Notes under the pieces: generated by a model | Database searches by the model: none | What the model was told of the DNA's origin: nothing | What the model saw: only the letters and a program-made list of their open reading frames with translations | In this document: one piece after another, positions 12,190 through 24,660 of the stretch | Position numbering within the stretch: position 1 is the first letter of the stretch | Layout: the number at the start of each line of letters is the position of its first letter | Program-made: the position numbers and the translations under genes | Source: Glandiceps talaboti | Lineage: Eukaryota; Hemichordata; Enteropneusta; Spengelidae | DNA: 64,000 nucleotides | NCBI RefSeq assembly: GCF_964340395.1 | Contig: NC_135568.1 | Location: forward strand, 2,514,501-2,578,500 | Reading direction: 5' to 3'

Positions 12190-13520
12190 GACTTGCTAAT
12201 TGTCCTGTTCATGACAAGAATGTAGTACATGTACACATTATATCCTGTCCAAGCAACAATTGTCTTGCCTCACATACAAAAAATGCTATCCCATGGTACA
12301 TTAAGTGGCGATAGTTTTTGTAATTCTGAGCGCTCCAAATCTTTTACCTTTCATTAGAGGTCATACTCAGTATCATCCATGACAAGAAATTTCAAATCAA
12401 TACATATTGATATAGGAAGTCCTGTCAATGACAACAGAATATGAAGTATCAATCCACAACTTGGTAATATGGAACATTTACACATAATGTCCTGTCCATG
12501 ACAACAAGGCAATACAGAATGTGTACACATTTAATCATGTCCATGATTAGAAGGCAGTATGAAACATCTGTACATAAAATATTCCCTGCCCATGACACAA
12601 GAGGGCAATACAGAATGTCTACACATGCTTCATGTCCATAAACCAAAGGCGATATGGGACATATGTACATATAATGCCTGGCTCATGACACTTGAAGGCA
12701 ATATGGATCATGTACACATGATATGGTCTGACAGTGAGAAGAAGGAAATTAGGACCATCTGTACACATAATGTCCTGCCCATGACACAAGAGGGCAGTAT
12801 ATGGAACATGTACACATAATGGCCTGACCATGACAAGAAGGGGCAATATGCAGAATATCTACCCATAATGCACACAACATGAAAAGAAGGTATACAACAT
12901 CTAGACATAATGTCCTGTCCGTGTCAGTAGAGGGCACTATAGTATGTGGAACATCTAATGTACACGTAATGTCTAAACCATAGCAAGAAGGCAATACATG
13001 TACATGTACACACAGTGTCCTGTGTGTGAAAAGAAGGCAGTATACATGTAGAAAATGTAAACATGTCCTGTCCATGACAAGAGATCAATATAGAAATGTA
13101 CACTTGTATCCTGTTTTATATCGAACAAGTATACACATCCCCACCATAATCATGACAAGTAGGCATATACATGTAGAACAGAATATCCTATCCATGGCAA
13201 AAAGGCAGTATACCCCTGTAGAATATGACTCATATCCTGCCCATGACAAGAAGGCAATATAGAACATAGTCCTATACCCATGACAAAAAGGCAATATAGA
13301 ATATAATGTCCTACCCATGGTGAGAAGCTAACAAGGAACACCAATGAATGATAGTCACCATGCAGCCAAGAGCTATGAAATGAAAAAGTACATGCTTGAT
13401 AAACAACCAACCTGTAAGTATGGAAATAACCAACCTGTAAGTATAGAGTGAATGGAAATGTATATGGTAATGAATACACCCTGCCCATGACATATAGGTT
13501 GACATTTGAGAACCTACATG
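12190..13520 (+). repeat. Large degenerate minisatellite (GTCCTGCCCATGACAAGAAGG core)
   Basis: About 25 irregular units of 40-60 bp share CATAATGTCCTGTCCATGAC, then AAGAAGGCAATATRGAACAT, often followed by GTACA. Open frames on both strands here are repeat by-products. Confidence 0.85.
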
Positions 13521-14079
13521 TAATGTATAAAGTTGATAAATGTCCACTCTAATTAAACTCTGATGTAGAGGTCGCCTTCACATTGTTCAATTGATTGTAT
13601 TACCATCTACGATTGGTTTAAACTGTACCAGTATTAAATGCAAACTTTTTTGTTTTTAATTCCCATGTCTTGAACAATTCAAGCCACATTTGACATAGTA
13701 CGTATCCAAATCCCTTTCTGAATTGTGTTCAGAGGAAGTGTCAAATAGTATCTTTCAAAGGCACATTTTATGGTGAAAGTAATACAAATTAACACAAAGT
13801 AAACAGTTACTTGAATTATGAGTGAAAAGTTGTGAACGGCAATCAGGACAAAATAGTAGTCTTTATGATATGGAACTAAGATCAGTCCAACTACAGAGTG
13901 ATGTGCACACTATAAAGCTAAGCCTTGAAGAAAGTAGCAAGTCTGATAAAGAACAAGATACATGTTTCGTGTAGGATTACGTAGAATCTTGATAAGATAA
14001 CTAACATGTAATATAAACTATGAATCTATAGGTGAATGACTTAAGTTGACCACTACATCAGATTTTAATTAGATTGGAT

Positions 14080-14255
14080 ACATGTCCTGCAAATGACACA
14101 AAACAGCGACAGGTACATAAACTTGATAAATGTCCTGCCCATGACACAGAACACATTGATAAATGCCCTGCCCATGACACAGAACACGTTGATAAATGCC
14201 CTGCCCATGACCAGAAGGTGATATGAAACACCTACTTGATAAATGCCCGTTTCTT
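14080..14255 (+). repeat. Outlying units of the 12.2-13.5 kb minisatellite
   Basis: Four units of TTGATAAATGCCCTGCCCAT plus GACACAGAACAC share the TCCTGCCCATGACA core with the array 600 bp upstream. Confidence 0.75.
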
Positions 14256-14639
14256 GAATTGACAACACTGTCATCTTTAGCAGCCCTTTCATTAGCAACT
14301 GTAAAAAAAAGAAAATAAAAAAATGCCTATATTAAACCCATTTTTTTTCTTCAAAATATAAAATTTTTGTAAAACATAATAGTTCAGATAAAATGAAATA
14401 AAAATATGTTTTACAAGTTTAGACTGATTTGAGATTGTTGACAAAAGTAGAGCATAGTTAAAGAGGACACTGAAACAAGCCTTCAATCAAAGTCATATTA
14501 ACATGGAAATGCTTTGTTAGACTTTCCAGAGATGGATATGTTTGTAGTGTTAGGTTTTCAATATAATAAGCAATAATATTTGGCCATCTCGAGACTACAG
14601 CTAGAATGTAACCCTTTCTCTTCACCTTGAAAATGTTTG

Positions 14640-15195
14640 TCAAGGTCAAAGGTCATGGGTTCATTAGAAAGTTCACCATTGACAATGCGAGGGTAGACAC
14701 TTAAATGGTGTCCAAATGTTCAAAACTTTTGGAGATAACAAGCAAAATATACCTTTTATTACAAATATGGCCGCCATTTTGCTAGAGAGGTCATGGACAC
14801 AAAATTAAGAGACTTGCATATGCCTCACATAATAAAACCAAGTAATGATTAAAATTATCACGAAATATGGGTGTAGACACTTGAATGGAGTCACTACGTA
14901 TTACACTTCCAAAGTTATGATGCATATAGTGAAATCTAACACAAATTGGGCAAAACAAAGTAACACACATATGTCTCACATAGCATGTAATATCTTTGTG
15001 TCAGGTTTGATTGAAATTAGTTGGTGCATGCCAGAGATATGATGGTGAATGCACGCACGCACGCACACATGCATGCATGCATGCACACATGAATGCAGGC
15101 ATACACGGACAGACAGCTGGATAGATGGCTGGACAGATGCATGGATGGAACCCAATGTAGTAGCTCCCTCCGGGCAGTGCCCATTAGGGACTAAT
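14640..15195 (+). mobile_element. Probable interspersed repeat ending in a tetranucleotide tract
   Basis: It contains AAGGTCAAAGGTCATGGGTT, GGGTAGACACTTAAATGG (repeated as GGGTGTAGACACTTGAATGG 160 bp later), ATGGCCGCCATTTTG, then GTTGGTGCATGCCAGAGATA, a GCAC/GCATGCAT tract, a GGACAGA/GGATGGA tract, and CTCCCTCCGGGCAGTGCCCA. This body, tract and GC-rich tail layout recurs in invertebrate interspersed repeats. Class and boundaries are uncertain. Confidence 0.45.
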
Positions 15196-15584
15196 AACAG
15201 GCTAGAAATTTAAGGAATATACCTCAAATAAAAGAAGTGATTTCTTTTTGAAACTGTATTGAAAGTTTTGACAAATATATTCTAGTTTAAGGTAATATGT
15301 CTAAATATTTAAGGAAAATAGAATAGGATTAAAAAGATTTAACTTTGAAAGAAGACAGCCATGGATTGAAATTCTTGTCAAAAGATAGAGCAGTGGTTAA
15401 CATTATGCAAACAAAAGGCAAACAAAATAGAATTAGAAAGATAGTTTATAATAAAACTGTACATGTAATCATGGATTGAAAGTCTGAACAAAGATAGTTG
15501 AGGTTTACATGCAATAACTGAATGTTTAATGGAACAGGATTAGAATATATGAATGGTTCAAAAGAAGACTAAGTGTCGAAATTC

Positions 15585-16115
15585 TTTCAAATATAGCGTG
15601 GAGGTAAAGATAGAGTGGAGGTAAAGATAGAATTAAGGTAAAGATAGAGTGGAGGTAAAGATAGCGAGGGGGTAAAGAAAGCGAGGAGGTAAAGATAGAG
15701 TGAAGGTAATGATGGACTGGAGGTAAAGATAGCATGGAGGTAAAGATAGCATGGACGTAAAGATAGAGTTGAGGTAAAGATAGCATTGAGGTAAAGACGG
15801 AGTGGAGGTACAGATAGCATGGAGGTAAAGAGCATGGAGGTAAAGATAGAGTTGAGGTAAAGATGGAGTTGAGGTAAAAATAAAATGGAGGTAAAGATAG
15901 AGTGGAGGTTAAGAGTGGAGGTAAAGATAGCATGGAGGTAAAGATAGAGTGAAGGTAAAAGACAATGGAGATAAAGACAGAATGGAGGTAAAGATAGCAT
16001 GGAGGTAAAGATAGAGTTGAGGGAAAGATAGCATTGAGGTAAAGATAGAGTGGAGGTAAAGATGGAGTTGAGGTAAAAATAAAATGGAGGTAAAAATAGA
16101 GTGGAGGCAAAGCAT
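15585..16115 (+). repeat. 17-bp minisatellite, about 30 copies
   Basis: Units alternate between ATAGAGTGGAGGTAAAG and ATAGCATGGAGGTAAAG with variants. Because 17 is not a multiple of 3 and the unit lacks stops on the minus strand, all three minus frames stay open. This produces a spurious 285-codon frame from 16383 to 15526. Confidence 0.95.
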
Positions 16116-17197
16116 TAGAAGGACACTTTAAACAAAGACTGTCATGAATTAAAATTCTTGTCAAAGATAGAGTTGAGGTAATCATGCAATAACTAACGAG
16201 GTGAAGTGAAACAGATTTACAAAAAAATGTTAATAAAAGAAGACTCAAATCGTGGTTACAATCTTGACAAAGAGTTGAGGTTAACATACAATATAAACTA
16301 TAAATGTGTAAGTTAAAGAATACAGATTTAGATGCTTTATAAATCACAAGACAAACAATCTTTACAACCATTTTTATCCTCATTTATGGCAAAAGATTGA
16401 CGCTCTTGACATTCTTACAGAATAGATTGCGTAAAGGTTAACATATGCAATTAGTAGAGCTATTGAGGCAACTATACATGGTACATAAATTACTGTACAG
16501 GTATGTCTTGTAATGCATTCTTAAATGTTTCTAGTTCATTGGCACACATAGCATGATGCCAGGGTAATCATATTCATTCTGTATCTTGCGTCACCTTATG
16601 CAACTAAGTCCACAACACGATTCATGCCAGTAAAAAGTTATGATTAATGGAAAATATTGTTGAAGTGCCTTGATATATAATGAATATCATGATCATATAT
16701 GTGCTGTCAAATTATTTCCCCTGGCACAGACCTAACACAGCACAGTGGTCCTCTGTGTCTCACATACCGTGTTATAACACCATGTATCCTTGTTGTTGGT
16801 GTTTTTCACACAATGATGCATATGAAGAAGAAATATGAATAAATGAGCACAAGAACAGTTACTTTGCTGTTATTACAGTGCTACGTACACATTAATGCTG
16901 TACGTGAGAAAATGAGTAAAGGAAATGATTATATTTTCATGCAATCCAGTAGTTGTCACATTGGTATGTACCCTTTCCCCATTATAAAAAGCATCAATTC
17001 TTTCTATTCATTTTAGACATTGTAAAATCTACCTCGTTTCTTATGCATCAAAATCATGGTTGCCTATATACTAAATATTCCACTGTATCTAAATTCTGTA
17101 GATTTCCCTAGTATGTTTTAAGACTACCTAATCCATGTCATACAATCATGCACCATATGAAACTTTACCCATTTTACACACATTCCCTTTAACCTTA

Positions 17198-17200
<3 letters not shown>

Positions 17201-17266
<66 letters not shown>

Positions 17267-17346
17267 GCCTGCCTGCCTATCTATCTACCTACCTACCTAC
17301 CTACCTAACCTACCTACCTACCTACCTATCTATCTACCTACCTATC
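17201..17346 (+). repeat. TCTG/CTAC compound microsatellite
   Basis: About 18 CTGT units, three GCCT units, then CTAC and CTAT units to 17346. Confidence 0.97.
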
Positions 17347-19200
17347 TTTATAAACACATTTTCACAAAATAAAGTGACGAACACCACAAAACACTTGGGG
17401 TAAATCTTTATACATGAGCTCTTTGGAAGGCCCTGCCCAAAACACATTGTTTCACTATGACATTGCAAAATCAGTGCATCACTCCTTAAAGCTTAATTAT
17501 GTACAACTGAAACTGGGGTAATCATCAAAGTCTGCATGACAAGAACCAAACAGATTTTATCTTCTAGCTATATTGCCAAATAAATATTTTACAATTTATG
17601 TCTTTAACCCCACTTGAGTTTAACAATGCCCTGGTGATGAAGAAGCACTGTTGAATGTATCTGTGTTGGGGTGAACCTACGCAAGAATAAATTTCTTCCA
17701 AAAACAAAACTGTGTGTAAACTTCTTAAATCCAAAAAAAAAATGCCCTGACCTATAGAGTCATGTGAGTATTTTGGCTCTTGCCTTGCCAAGCATCGGCT
17801 AATGGCCATGTATTCAACTCTAAAATTAGATAATGATTTCCCAGTGATGATCAAATATGGTAATCATGCCTACATCTCAACCCTCCGGGTTGTTTCTAAT
17901 CATGTGGGGATGCTAATGACGTCATCTCACAGCAGGACAAATTTAAAAATCGCACAGTGGGACAAATTTAAAACCCAAGAAGAATCTTGCCTGCTTTCTG
18001 GCTGAAACTTCATTAAGTAAAAGACCATTAGCAAAACGCCGAAATGCTAGTCAGTTGGAAAAGCCAAAAATATCCACTAGCCTGCACTCTAGGCTAAAGA
18101 CGTCGTGACCTGCTAGGAAATGATTTAAACAGGATTAAAATCAGATCATCTTATCTTTATTTGAATGATTTCCAATCAACATACCCTAGCATTAAATTAA
18201 AATTAAACTCCATCTGTATTTCCAATGCATAAAATATTCTGAGATTATTCAGATGAAATAAAAATTACAGATAAAAAAACCCAAACAAAACAAGACATAC
18301 AATGTATATATCTTTTTATGTTTTTGCTCAGGGCATAAGTAAAAAATCTACCAGTGTTCCCCATCCAGTCATTCATTTACCGGTTTCCCAAATATCATTA
18401 TGGTAGATTATGTCACTTTTATTCATTTTACCCTTTCTGTTACTCTGCTCTTCAACGATAGAAAAATCACTAATAAGGATATATATGTGTCATCTCTAAA
18501 ATACTTCTGGCATTTATTGAGTTGTTTTTACTAAAAAGTCTTGATATATTGGTATAAAATGGAAGAGGAAGACTGGAATGAGAGTTCACGAAATATACAT
18601 TCTTCAATTCTACAACCCCCAGGTATACGACGAATCTTTTAAACATGCTCCTAAATATAGACTGCATCTCTCATTGCTCTGTGTCTACATAATGGATGAG
18701 CTAGTAATGACGCACGTATCCCATGCTGTTTTTTCATGGCTACTTCAGAGCAATAAATGATTCCCTGCTATATCACACTTGTTTTCTTTTATTCATGACT
18801 TGGCACCCCATACTAATCACAAATACATATCAGTCTTGTCACATGGCATGAGCTTTGATGGAATAATAACACCAGTCTTTATACAGCTATCAATTCATAA
18901 ATACCTCCTGGCTAGATTTCGACGGACACTGACATGTTATTTGTTAGTAGTGTGTTGGGATCTACAGAATCAAATGGAAATATTACATGACTGTCACCAT
19001 GCTTAGAGCAGCAATAAATGAATGTAGTCACAATGTCATTTATCAATCTCACCAACTTTTACTTGAAATGATCATATTCATCCAAATCAAACAAATATCA
19101 GCAAACCAAAAAGTTAAAATCCAGCAACATGACTTGAATAGCTATATCTAATTAACTCAAAATTAAAAAAAATGCAGCAATTGGATGCAATAACAACATT

Positions 19201-19273
19201 TATCCAGCCAGTCAACCAGCCAGCCAGCCAACCAACCAACCAACCAACCAACCAAATAACCAAACAACCAACC
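19201..19273 (+). repeat. CAGC/AACC microsatellite
   Basis: CCAGCCAGTCAACCAGCCAG runs into about eight AACC units. Confidence 0.95.
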
Positions 19274-19380
19274 AGTTTTTACTGCAAATGTTGATGTTAC
19301 CATTACCAACACATGGTGAAAATCTCTTACTATTAGCTTTAACACAAATAAGACATTTAATTCATTGGAATCAATACTAA

Positions 19381-19478
19381 AAAAAGGGAAATATTTATAA
19401 CCTACGGTTATGTCACTTACTTGTCTAATGCCTCATTTTTTCTTTGGCTTAACAAATGAAAATATTGGGGAATAATAT
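19381..19478 (+). mobile_element. R1 fragment (diverged terminal part)
   Basis: TTTCTTTGGCTTAACAAATG, then AAAATATTGGGGAATAATAT match the R1 3' end. The preceding ATAACCTACGGTTATGTCAC is a degraded left foldback arm. Confidence 0.5.
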
Positions 19479-19799
19479 GTATAAATATCAACTAAGTCAA
19501 AATATGTGACAAAAGATAGACTAATCTATCATATTCAATACTGCATATTTTGTGTGGGATAAATAAACATTGGCTACATTGAATTCAAACTCTGAGTCAG
19601 TATTTAGTACTACTATTAAATATCAATTATTATATCCAGCTAAATTAAGAAAAGATCAATTTTAATGACGTGATATTTTCAAACATAATTTGCATATATA
19701 TGAAGAGATTATTATCTGGTTAATTCTCTGAGGTGGATAGGGTATGTTTATAAAATTAAGTATCCATTAGATTAGTTTGCATATTGATATAGATATTTA

Positions 19800-20095
19800 A
19801 CTTGTACTAGCTGCAATTGGGGCATTTTTTTTCATCTTATTACCAATGATATATTCACTGAAAATTGATCAATTACTTATAAAACGACAATGCAGCTGTT
19901 AATTAGTTGTCAATATTATCTGTAGGTAGTGTAACTTTGCTTTTGAATCTGTCACCATATTAAAACTGTACTAATTGTAACTGGAGTATCATTTTTCAAT
20001 TAGACAAACATAATATATTCACTGAAAATTGTTAAAATACTAATATTAGTAATAATTAGACGTTGTACATGGTAATCAGAGGTTGATATTATCCA
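19800..20095 (+). repeat. Diverged tandem duplication, about 165 bp unit
   Basis: TTGTACTAGCTGCAATTGGG and ATATATTCACTGAAAATTGA recur as CTGTACTAATTGTAACTGGA and ATATATTCACTGAAAATTGT. Confidence 0.55.
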
Positions 20096-20107
20096 TTAGT
20101 AGTACAG

Positions 20108-20350
20108 CAACAGGTGGAAATCATAATCGCCGTTGAAGGCACTGATTTTAGAGTGTGGACCACAAAATCAATTGATTTGATTTATTGTATATACAGCTAC
20201 AAAAATATATGATTTTTGGGTGCAGACCACAAAATCAATTTGATTTGATTTATTGTATATAGAGCTATACAATTTATATTTACCAACAGGTGAAGCAATA
20301 CTTTTCATGATGTACAATATGAAGAGTATTAAAGTTACTGTACCTAACAA
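20108..20350 (+). mobile_element. R3 repeat copy with internal duplication
   Basis: It shares with 62832-63015: GCACTGATTTTAGAGTGTGG, ACC-CAAAATC, then TACC-ACAGGTGA-GCAATAC, TTTTCATGATGTACAATAT. A segment of about 60 bp with ACCACAAAATCAATTTGATT and TATTGTATAT-AGCTA is duplicated in tandem. Confidence 0.65.
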
Positions 20351-20994
20351 AGCATTTAAAAAAAATCCAGTTGTAGCAAGTATACATGTAACTTAAGGTC
20401 ATTATATGTATATGAATGTACTTTAAAATTCAGCTGTCATCAAATATACAATTCAATGTTTGTCGACAAACACAATGCGCTGTGTTGCAATTACTACACC
20501 AGCTCTTCACCATCCCTAAGTTTTTACCATAATGTCATCAGAGTTCACTTTAATAGAGCAAAGTATTAGATTGTTAAATTTTCCAGATATTTGCATATTA
20601 ATGTATCTCATCATTGCATTTTCCAAAAATATGCATCTTCATGCATAGATCAAACCATTTTTCAGATATTTGCATATAGTATTGTACAGATCAGCCCATT
20701 TTTCAGATACTTATGGTTCAAACTTGAAACTGCACATTTAAGTCTCAGATGTCAGCATTTACAGATTACTACAGAAGTACATTTGTACACTTAAACATCG
20801 ATCAAACTAACAATTTGTTCTTTCTCCTCTCTTTAATGAGGTGTATAATCTGTATTGACTTCTAAAGTCAAAATGTCATTTTATTGTTTCTAATTACATT
20901 CTAAATTCAATGTCTCATTAAAAGTTGTGGTATTTTAATGAAATCAATAGACAAGTGTATATCGTACAGTTAAAGTGTAATAGAGTTCACTCTC

Positions 20995-21303
20995 AGACTA
21001 ATTCTCCAGAATCTGAAATAAAGTTGTACGACTGTACGAAAGAAATAAAAACCAAACACACTGAAACAGACATGGATATGTGATACCTATTCTCCAGAAT
21101 CTGAATGAAAGATGTTGTACGATTGTACGAAAGAAATAAAAACAACCAAGCACACTGAAACAGACATGGATATGTGATACCTATTCTCCGGAATCTGAAA
21201 GAAAGATATTGTACGACTGTACGAAAGAAATAAAAAAACCCAAGCACACTGAAACAGACATGGATATGTGATACCTATTCTCCAGAATCTGAAAGAAAGA
21301 TGC
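20995..21303 (+). repeat. Tandem repeat, about 90 bp unit, four copies
   Basis: ATTCTCCAGAATCTGAAAGA occurs near 21000, 21089, 21183 and 21277. It is followed by TGTACGACTGTACGAAAGAA, AAGCACACTGAAACAGACAT and GGATATGTGATACCT. Confidence 0.93.
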
Positions 21304-21399
21304 TGGGGCATTTTTTTTTTCGACCAGATGACCATAGGCATATAGTATATATTTATCTTTAAAGCCTCACTCGGAACATTTTTAAAAATAATTTTGTTA

Positions 21400-21550
21400 C
21401 ATACAATGATTTACTTGTAATATCGTACACCATGAACAGTATTAAATCATCTGTAGGTAAACACATTTGTGTTGCTTGCATATAATAATATGCTGCAATA
21501 AATCCAGTGAAATTGATTTTTAGGTACATACCTAAAATTCAGCGACCCAA
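21400..21550 (-). mobile_element. R3 repeat copy, reverse orientation
   Basis: Read on the minus strand it gives GGTCGCTGAATTTTAGGT, AAAATCAATTT, TTTACCTACAGATGATTTAA and TACTGTTCATGGTGTACGAT, matching the R3 copies at 20.1 and 62.8 kb. Confidence 0.65.
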
Positions 21551-22278
21551 ATGCAACAATTTTAAACTGTTATTGTAGTACGACTTGCGATTAAAATCAA
21601 GTTCTACTCAATGTCTAATCATTGATATTTTAACCAGTGATGTAGATGATTTTTTAAGTAGGTAGGCATGTAGAAGTAGTAGATGGGCGAAATGAGTATC
21701 AGCAAGAACATTTACTTTCATTTTTCACCATTTTTAAGTTTTACAGCTGTTTACTTGCAAGGTTCAAACAGGCATTTTGCTCGGCTATTGGCTCTTATCT
21801 ACATCACTATTTAACATGATTTTCAGTGAAACTTTGTTGGTTGTCTGATTGAGAAAAATAATACATTAAATTTTATAACCCATCGATATTTAAAAGAGAT
21901 CTTAAGAATGTAGTCTGGTAATAAAATTGGATATCTTTCAGAAGTGCACTGTGCCTCTGTAACTTTTTGTCCTAGTTTGTCCCTTTATGTTTATTTTTTC
22001 TGTGTATGTAATCTCGTTAACATTGGGAGAACTGAAATGGTATCTGTATATGAAAGATTAATACATTAAAAAACTAAATATCCCTGATTCAACCAGTGTA
22101 GTCTTAAAATGTAAGAACATGTACAAGTTAGCATATATTTGGAAATAATCTTCTGTATGATTCTGATAAAAGGATCATATATCTATGTTACTATGGATTT
22201 AAAATATCAACTTCATGGCGATTGAATAATTAAGATTTTATCTCAACATTACAGTGGATGTAGCATATCTATTTCATA

Positions 22279-22588
22279 CTAAGACAAAAAATAATTGTTT
22301 GGTTCCGGTTACCCGACCCCATTTAGTTTTTCACTGCCGACCCTAAACTTTAAAAAAAAATATTTAAGAAAACAAAATAAAATCATGAAAATTGTGAAGT
22401 CTAGCTAGAAATAGTGGACACGGAAACTGACATCAACTTAAAAAGACAATATAAAACTATTCTTCCAATCTGTAATGGCTGTACATGAGATGCTCACAGT
22501 TGAAAAAAAAATTGAAAATCTACCTACCCTACCTATTCTAAAATTGAGCATAATCGGAACCACACAATTTTTTTTTGTTAGGCCTAAG
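22279..22588 (+). mobile_element. R2 element copy A (AGGCCTAA-ended MITE)
   Basis: The left part reads AATTGTTTGGTTCCGGTTAC, CCGACCCCA-TTAG-TTTTTCACTGC. The right end reads CTACCTATTCTAAAATTGAG, CATAATCGGAACCACACAAT, TTTTT-GTTAGGCCTAAG. The ends are mutually complementary (TAGGCCTAA, AATTGT, GGTTCCG). It is noncoding and is the same family as 27745, 44385 and 50341. Confidence 0.8.
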
Positions 22589-22769
22589 CAAGCATACACC
22601 ATACAAAGAATCCTGATTTTCATAATTCAAACAAAAAATATACTTTTATATTTCAATTTGCTAAGTGACACATATTTTTAGACATTTTGTTCATAAGCTC
22701 AACGACGTAATGAAAAACAATAAAAAACAAAATTTCATTTCAATTTGATGTATACTTGGTTCACATACA

Positions 22770-23116
22770 CAATGAACATTATACCATGCACGAGCCACTT
22801 AGAACAAAAACTATGGAATAAATACTCTGGTCGTTCTACGTCATGAAAACACATGTCTATGTCACTGGTTCTGCTATGTTTGAAATGTGAGTCAAAACAT
22901 TCAAAATTGCCATTACTTTCCTTGATTTTGCTTTGATGTTACTAGCACTGGTATACATGTTTTTCTCCAATATTTTTCTTCTTTCAGCTAGAAAATACTC
23001 GTGACCTAAGGCTTGGCACTACTCACCTATCGACTCATAGTTACAAAGACCCCTTAGGTCACTTGTATTTTCCTTGGCTGAATGAAGAAAAATATTGGGG
23101 AATAACATCTAATTAT
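22770..23116 (+). mobile_element. R1 element, full-length copy
   Basis: The 5' body reads ATACCATGCACGAGCCACTT, AGAACAAAAACTATGGAATA, TACTCTGGTCGTTCTACGTC. The 3' part is a foldback: CCAATATTTTTCTTCTTTCA, GAAAATACTCGTGACCTAAG at 22967-23013 pairs with CTTAGGTCACTTGTATTTTC, CTTGGCTGAATGAAGAAAAA at 23055-23099. It ends GGGGAATAACATCTAATTA. No coding frame. Same family as 46085 and 58880. Confidence 0.8.
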
Positions 23117-23300
23117 CAAAAACAACACGACATATGATTATTTACATCACAAGCAAATGAAGTTGAATTGTTAAAAAAAAAATATGGGAATTGTACCCAG
23201 GTCATCTGCATCATTTGTTATGTAGTACTCAGATAAGCATCAAAATGTTCATTATTCATTCCAATTTTCAATAAATATCCTTGCATACATATAATTATTT

Positions 23301-23425
23301 TATTCCCATTATTTTTTCTTCTGTGATAATGATATAGAGGTTTTGGTACTACTGACTTATGGTGACAAAGGTATTTTATTTCACCTTTATTTTCCATGGT
23401 TGAACGAAGGAAAACATTGGGGACC
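23301..23425 (+). mobile_element. R1 fragment (terminal foldback, diverged)
   Basis: CCCATTATTTTTTCTTCTGT, then TATTTTCCATGGTTGAACGA and AGGAAAACATTGGGGACCAT follow the R1 terminal structure about 200 bp after a full copy. Confidence 0.5.
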
Positions 23426-23507
23426 ATTAGATATGGATGACTTTCTCTCATTTTTCAATGCCATCATAATATAGAGAGAACATAGAACATTGGCATACAT
23501 TTTGAAT

Positions 23508-23745
23508 CAAAATATAGATACATTGTAGACACTTAATACAATATATATCCTTGAATCAAAAGATAGATACATTGTGGACACTTAATACAATATATTTCCG
23601 ATGGCTACATTGTAGACACTTAATACAATATCTTTCCTTAAATCAAAAGATGGATACATTGTAGATACTTAATACAATATATTTCCATTATTCAAAAGAT
23701 GAATAACATTGTAGCGACTTGCGACAATATATTTCCTAAATTTAT
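23508..23745 (+). repeat. Minisatellite, about 45-55 bp unit, five copies
   Basis: ATAGATACATTGTAGACACT, TAATACAATATATTTCC, then ATCAAAAG recur with small indels. Confidence 0.88.
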
Positions 23746-24234
23746 CAGCTGATCATTTTTGTTCCTTAATTCTAATACACTTTTGGGAATATCATGCAAG
23801 TTGCTTTCAGTGTAGATATACATTATATGTCATTCTGCATAACCTGTCAGTAGATCCTGAAGGACTTCCTACTGTGTTTACACTAGCGTATGATGTCAGC
23901 TCACTCACGCACACGATATTCCCTTTCAGGCAGAATACACTTGGCAAGTACAACATCAAGAATTATAACTACATGAAAATCACGCTATGTGATGAAATCG
24001 TAAAGTAAGAAGCTTTTGTGTCAAAATGGCGAGTGATATTGAGTAGAAATGACGCTATGAAGTAATTCCAAGTTAGGATCTGTGTACACTTTGAGTGTGA
24101 ATGCTTTGAAATATGTCATAGCTATCATTTGAGGCAAATGAGTGCTGATACAAAATTGGACTGTTTCTGATTACTTTATGGTCATGTGACTTTATCTGAA
24201 TATTCTGACATTTCATTGGCATTGATATAAAAGT

Positions 24235-24660
24235 ATATTAAGCATTATCTACAAATATATGGTTAAAGTCGTTTATTTGGTATTTAGCATTAAACGTAGA
24301 GAGAAGATTAAGCATTATCTACAAATATATGGTTAAAGCTTGGTGTTTAGCATTAAACGTAGAGAGAAGATTAAGCATTATCTACAAATATATGGTTAAA
24401 GCCGTTTATTTGGTGTTTAGCATTAAACATATCATTGGCATTGATATAAAGGTATGTAGAGAGAAGATTAAGCATTATCTACAAATATATGGTTAAAGCC
24501 GTTTATTTGGTGTTTAGCATTAAACATATCATTGGCATCGATATAAAGGTATGTAGAGAGAAGATTAAGCATTATCTACAAATATATGGTTAAAGCCGTT
24601 TATTTGATGTTTAACATTTAAACATTTCATGGCATCGATATAAAGGTATGTAGAGAGAAG
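24235..24660 (+). repeat. Composite tandem array with two modules
   Basis: GATTAAGCATTATCTACAAA, TATATGGTTAAAGCCGTTTA, TTTGGTGTTTAGCATTAAAC recurs five times (24241, 24309, 24373, 24468, 24567). A second module, ATATCATTGGCATTGATATA, AAGGTATGTAGAGAGAA, is present only in some units, giving 62-97 bp periods. Confidence 0.88.

Noticed and set aside
15526-16383. 285-codon open frame on the minus strand, the longest in the window
   Set aside because: It is produced by a 17-bp minisatellite lacking stops. All minus frames are open across it, and the peptide is a periodic Leu/Pro/Ser/Tyr repeat with no domain.
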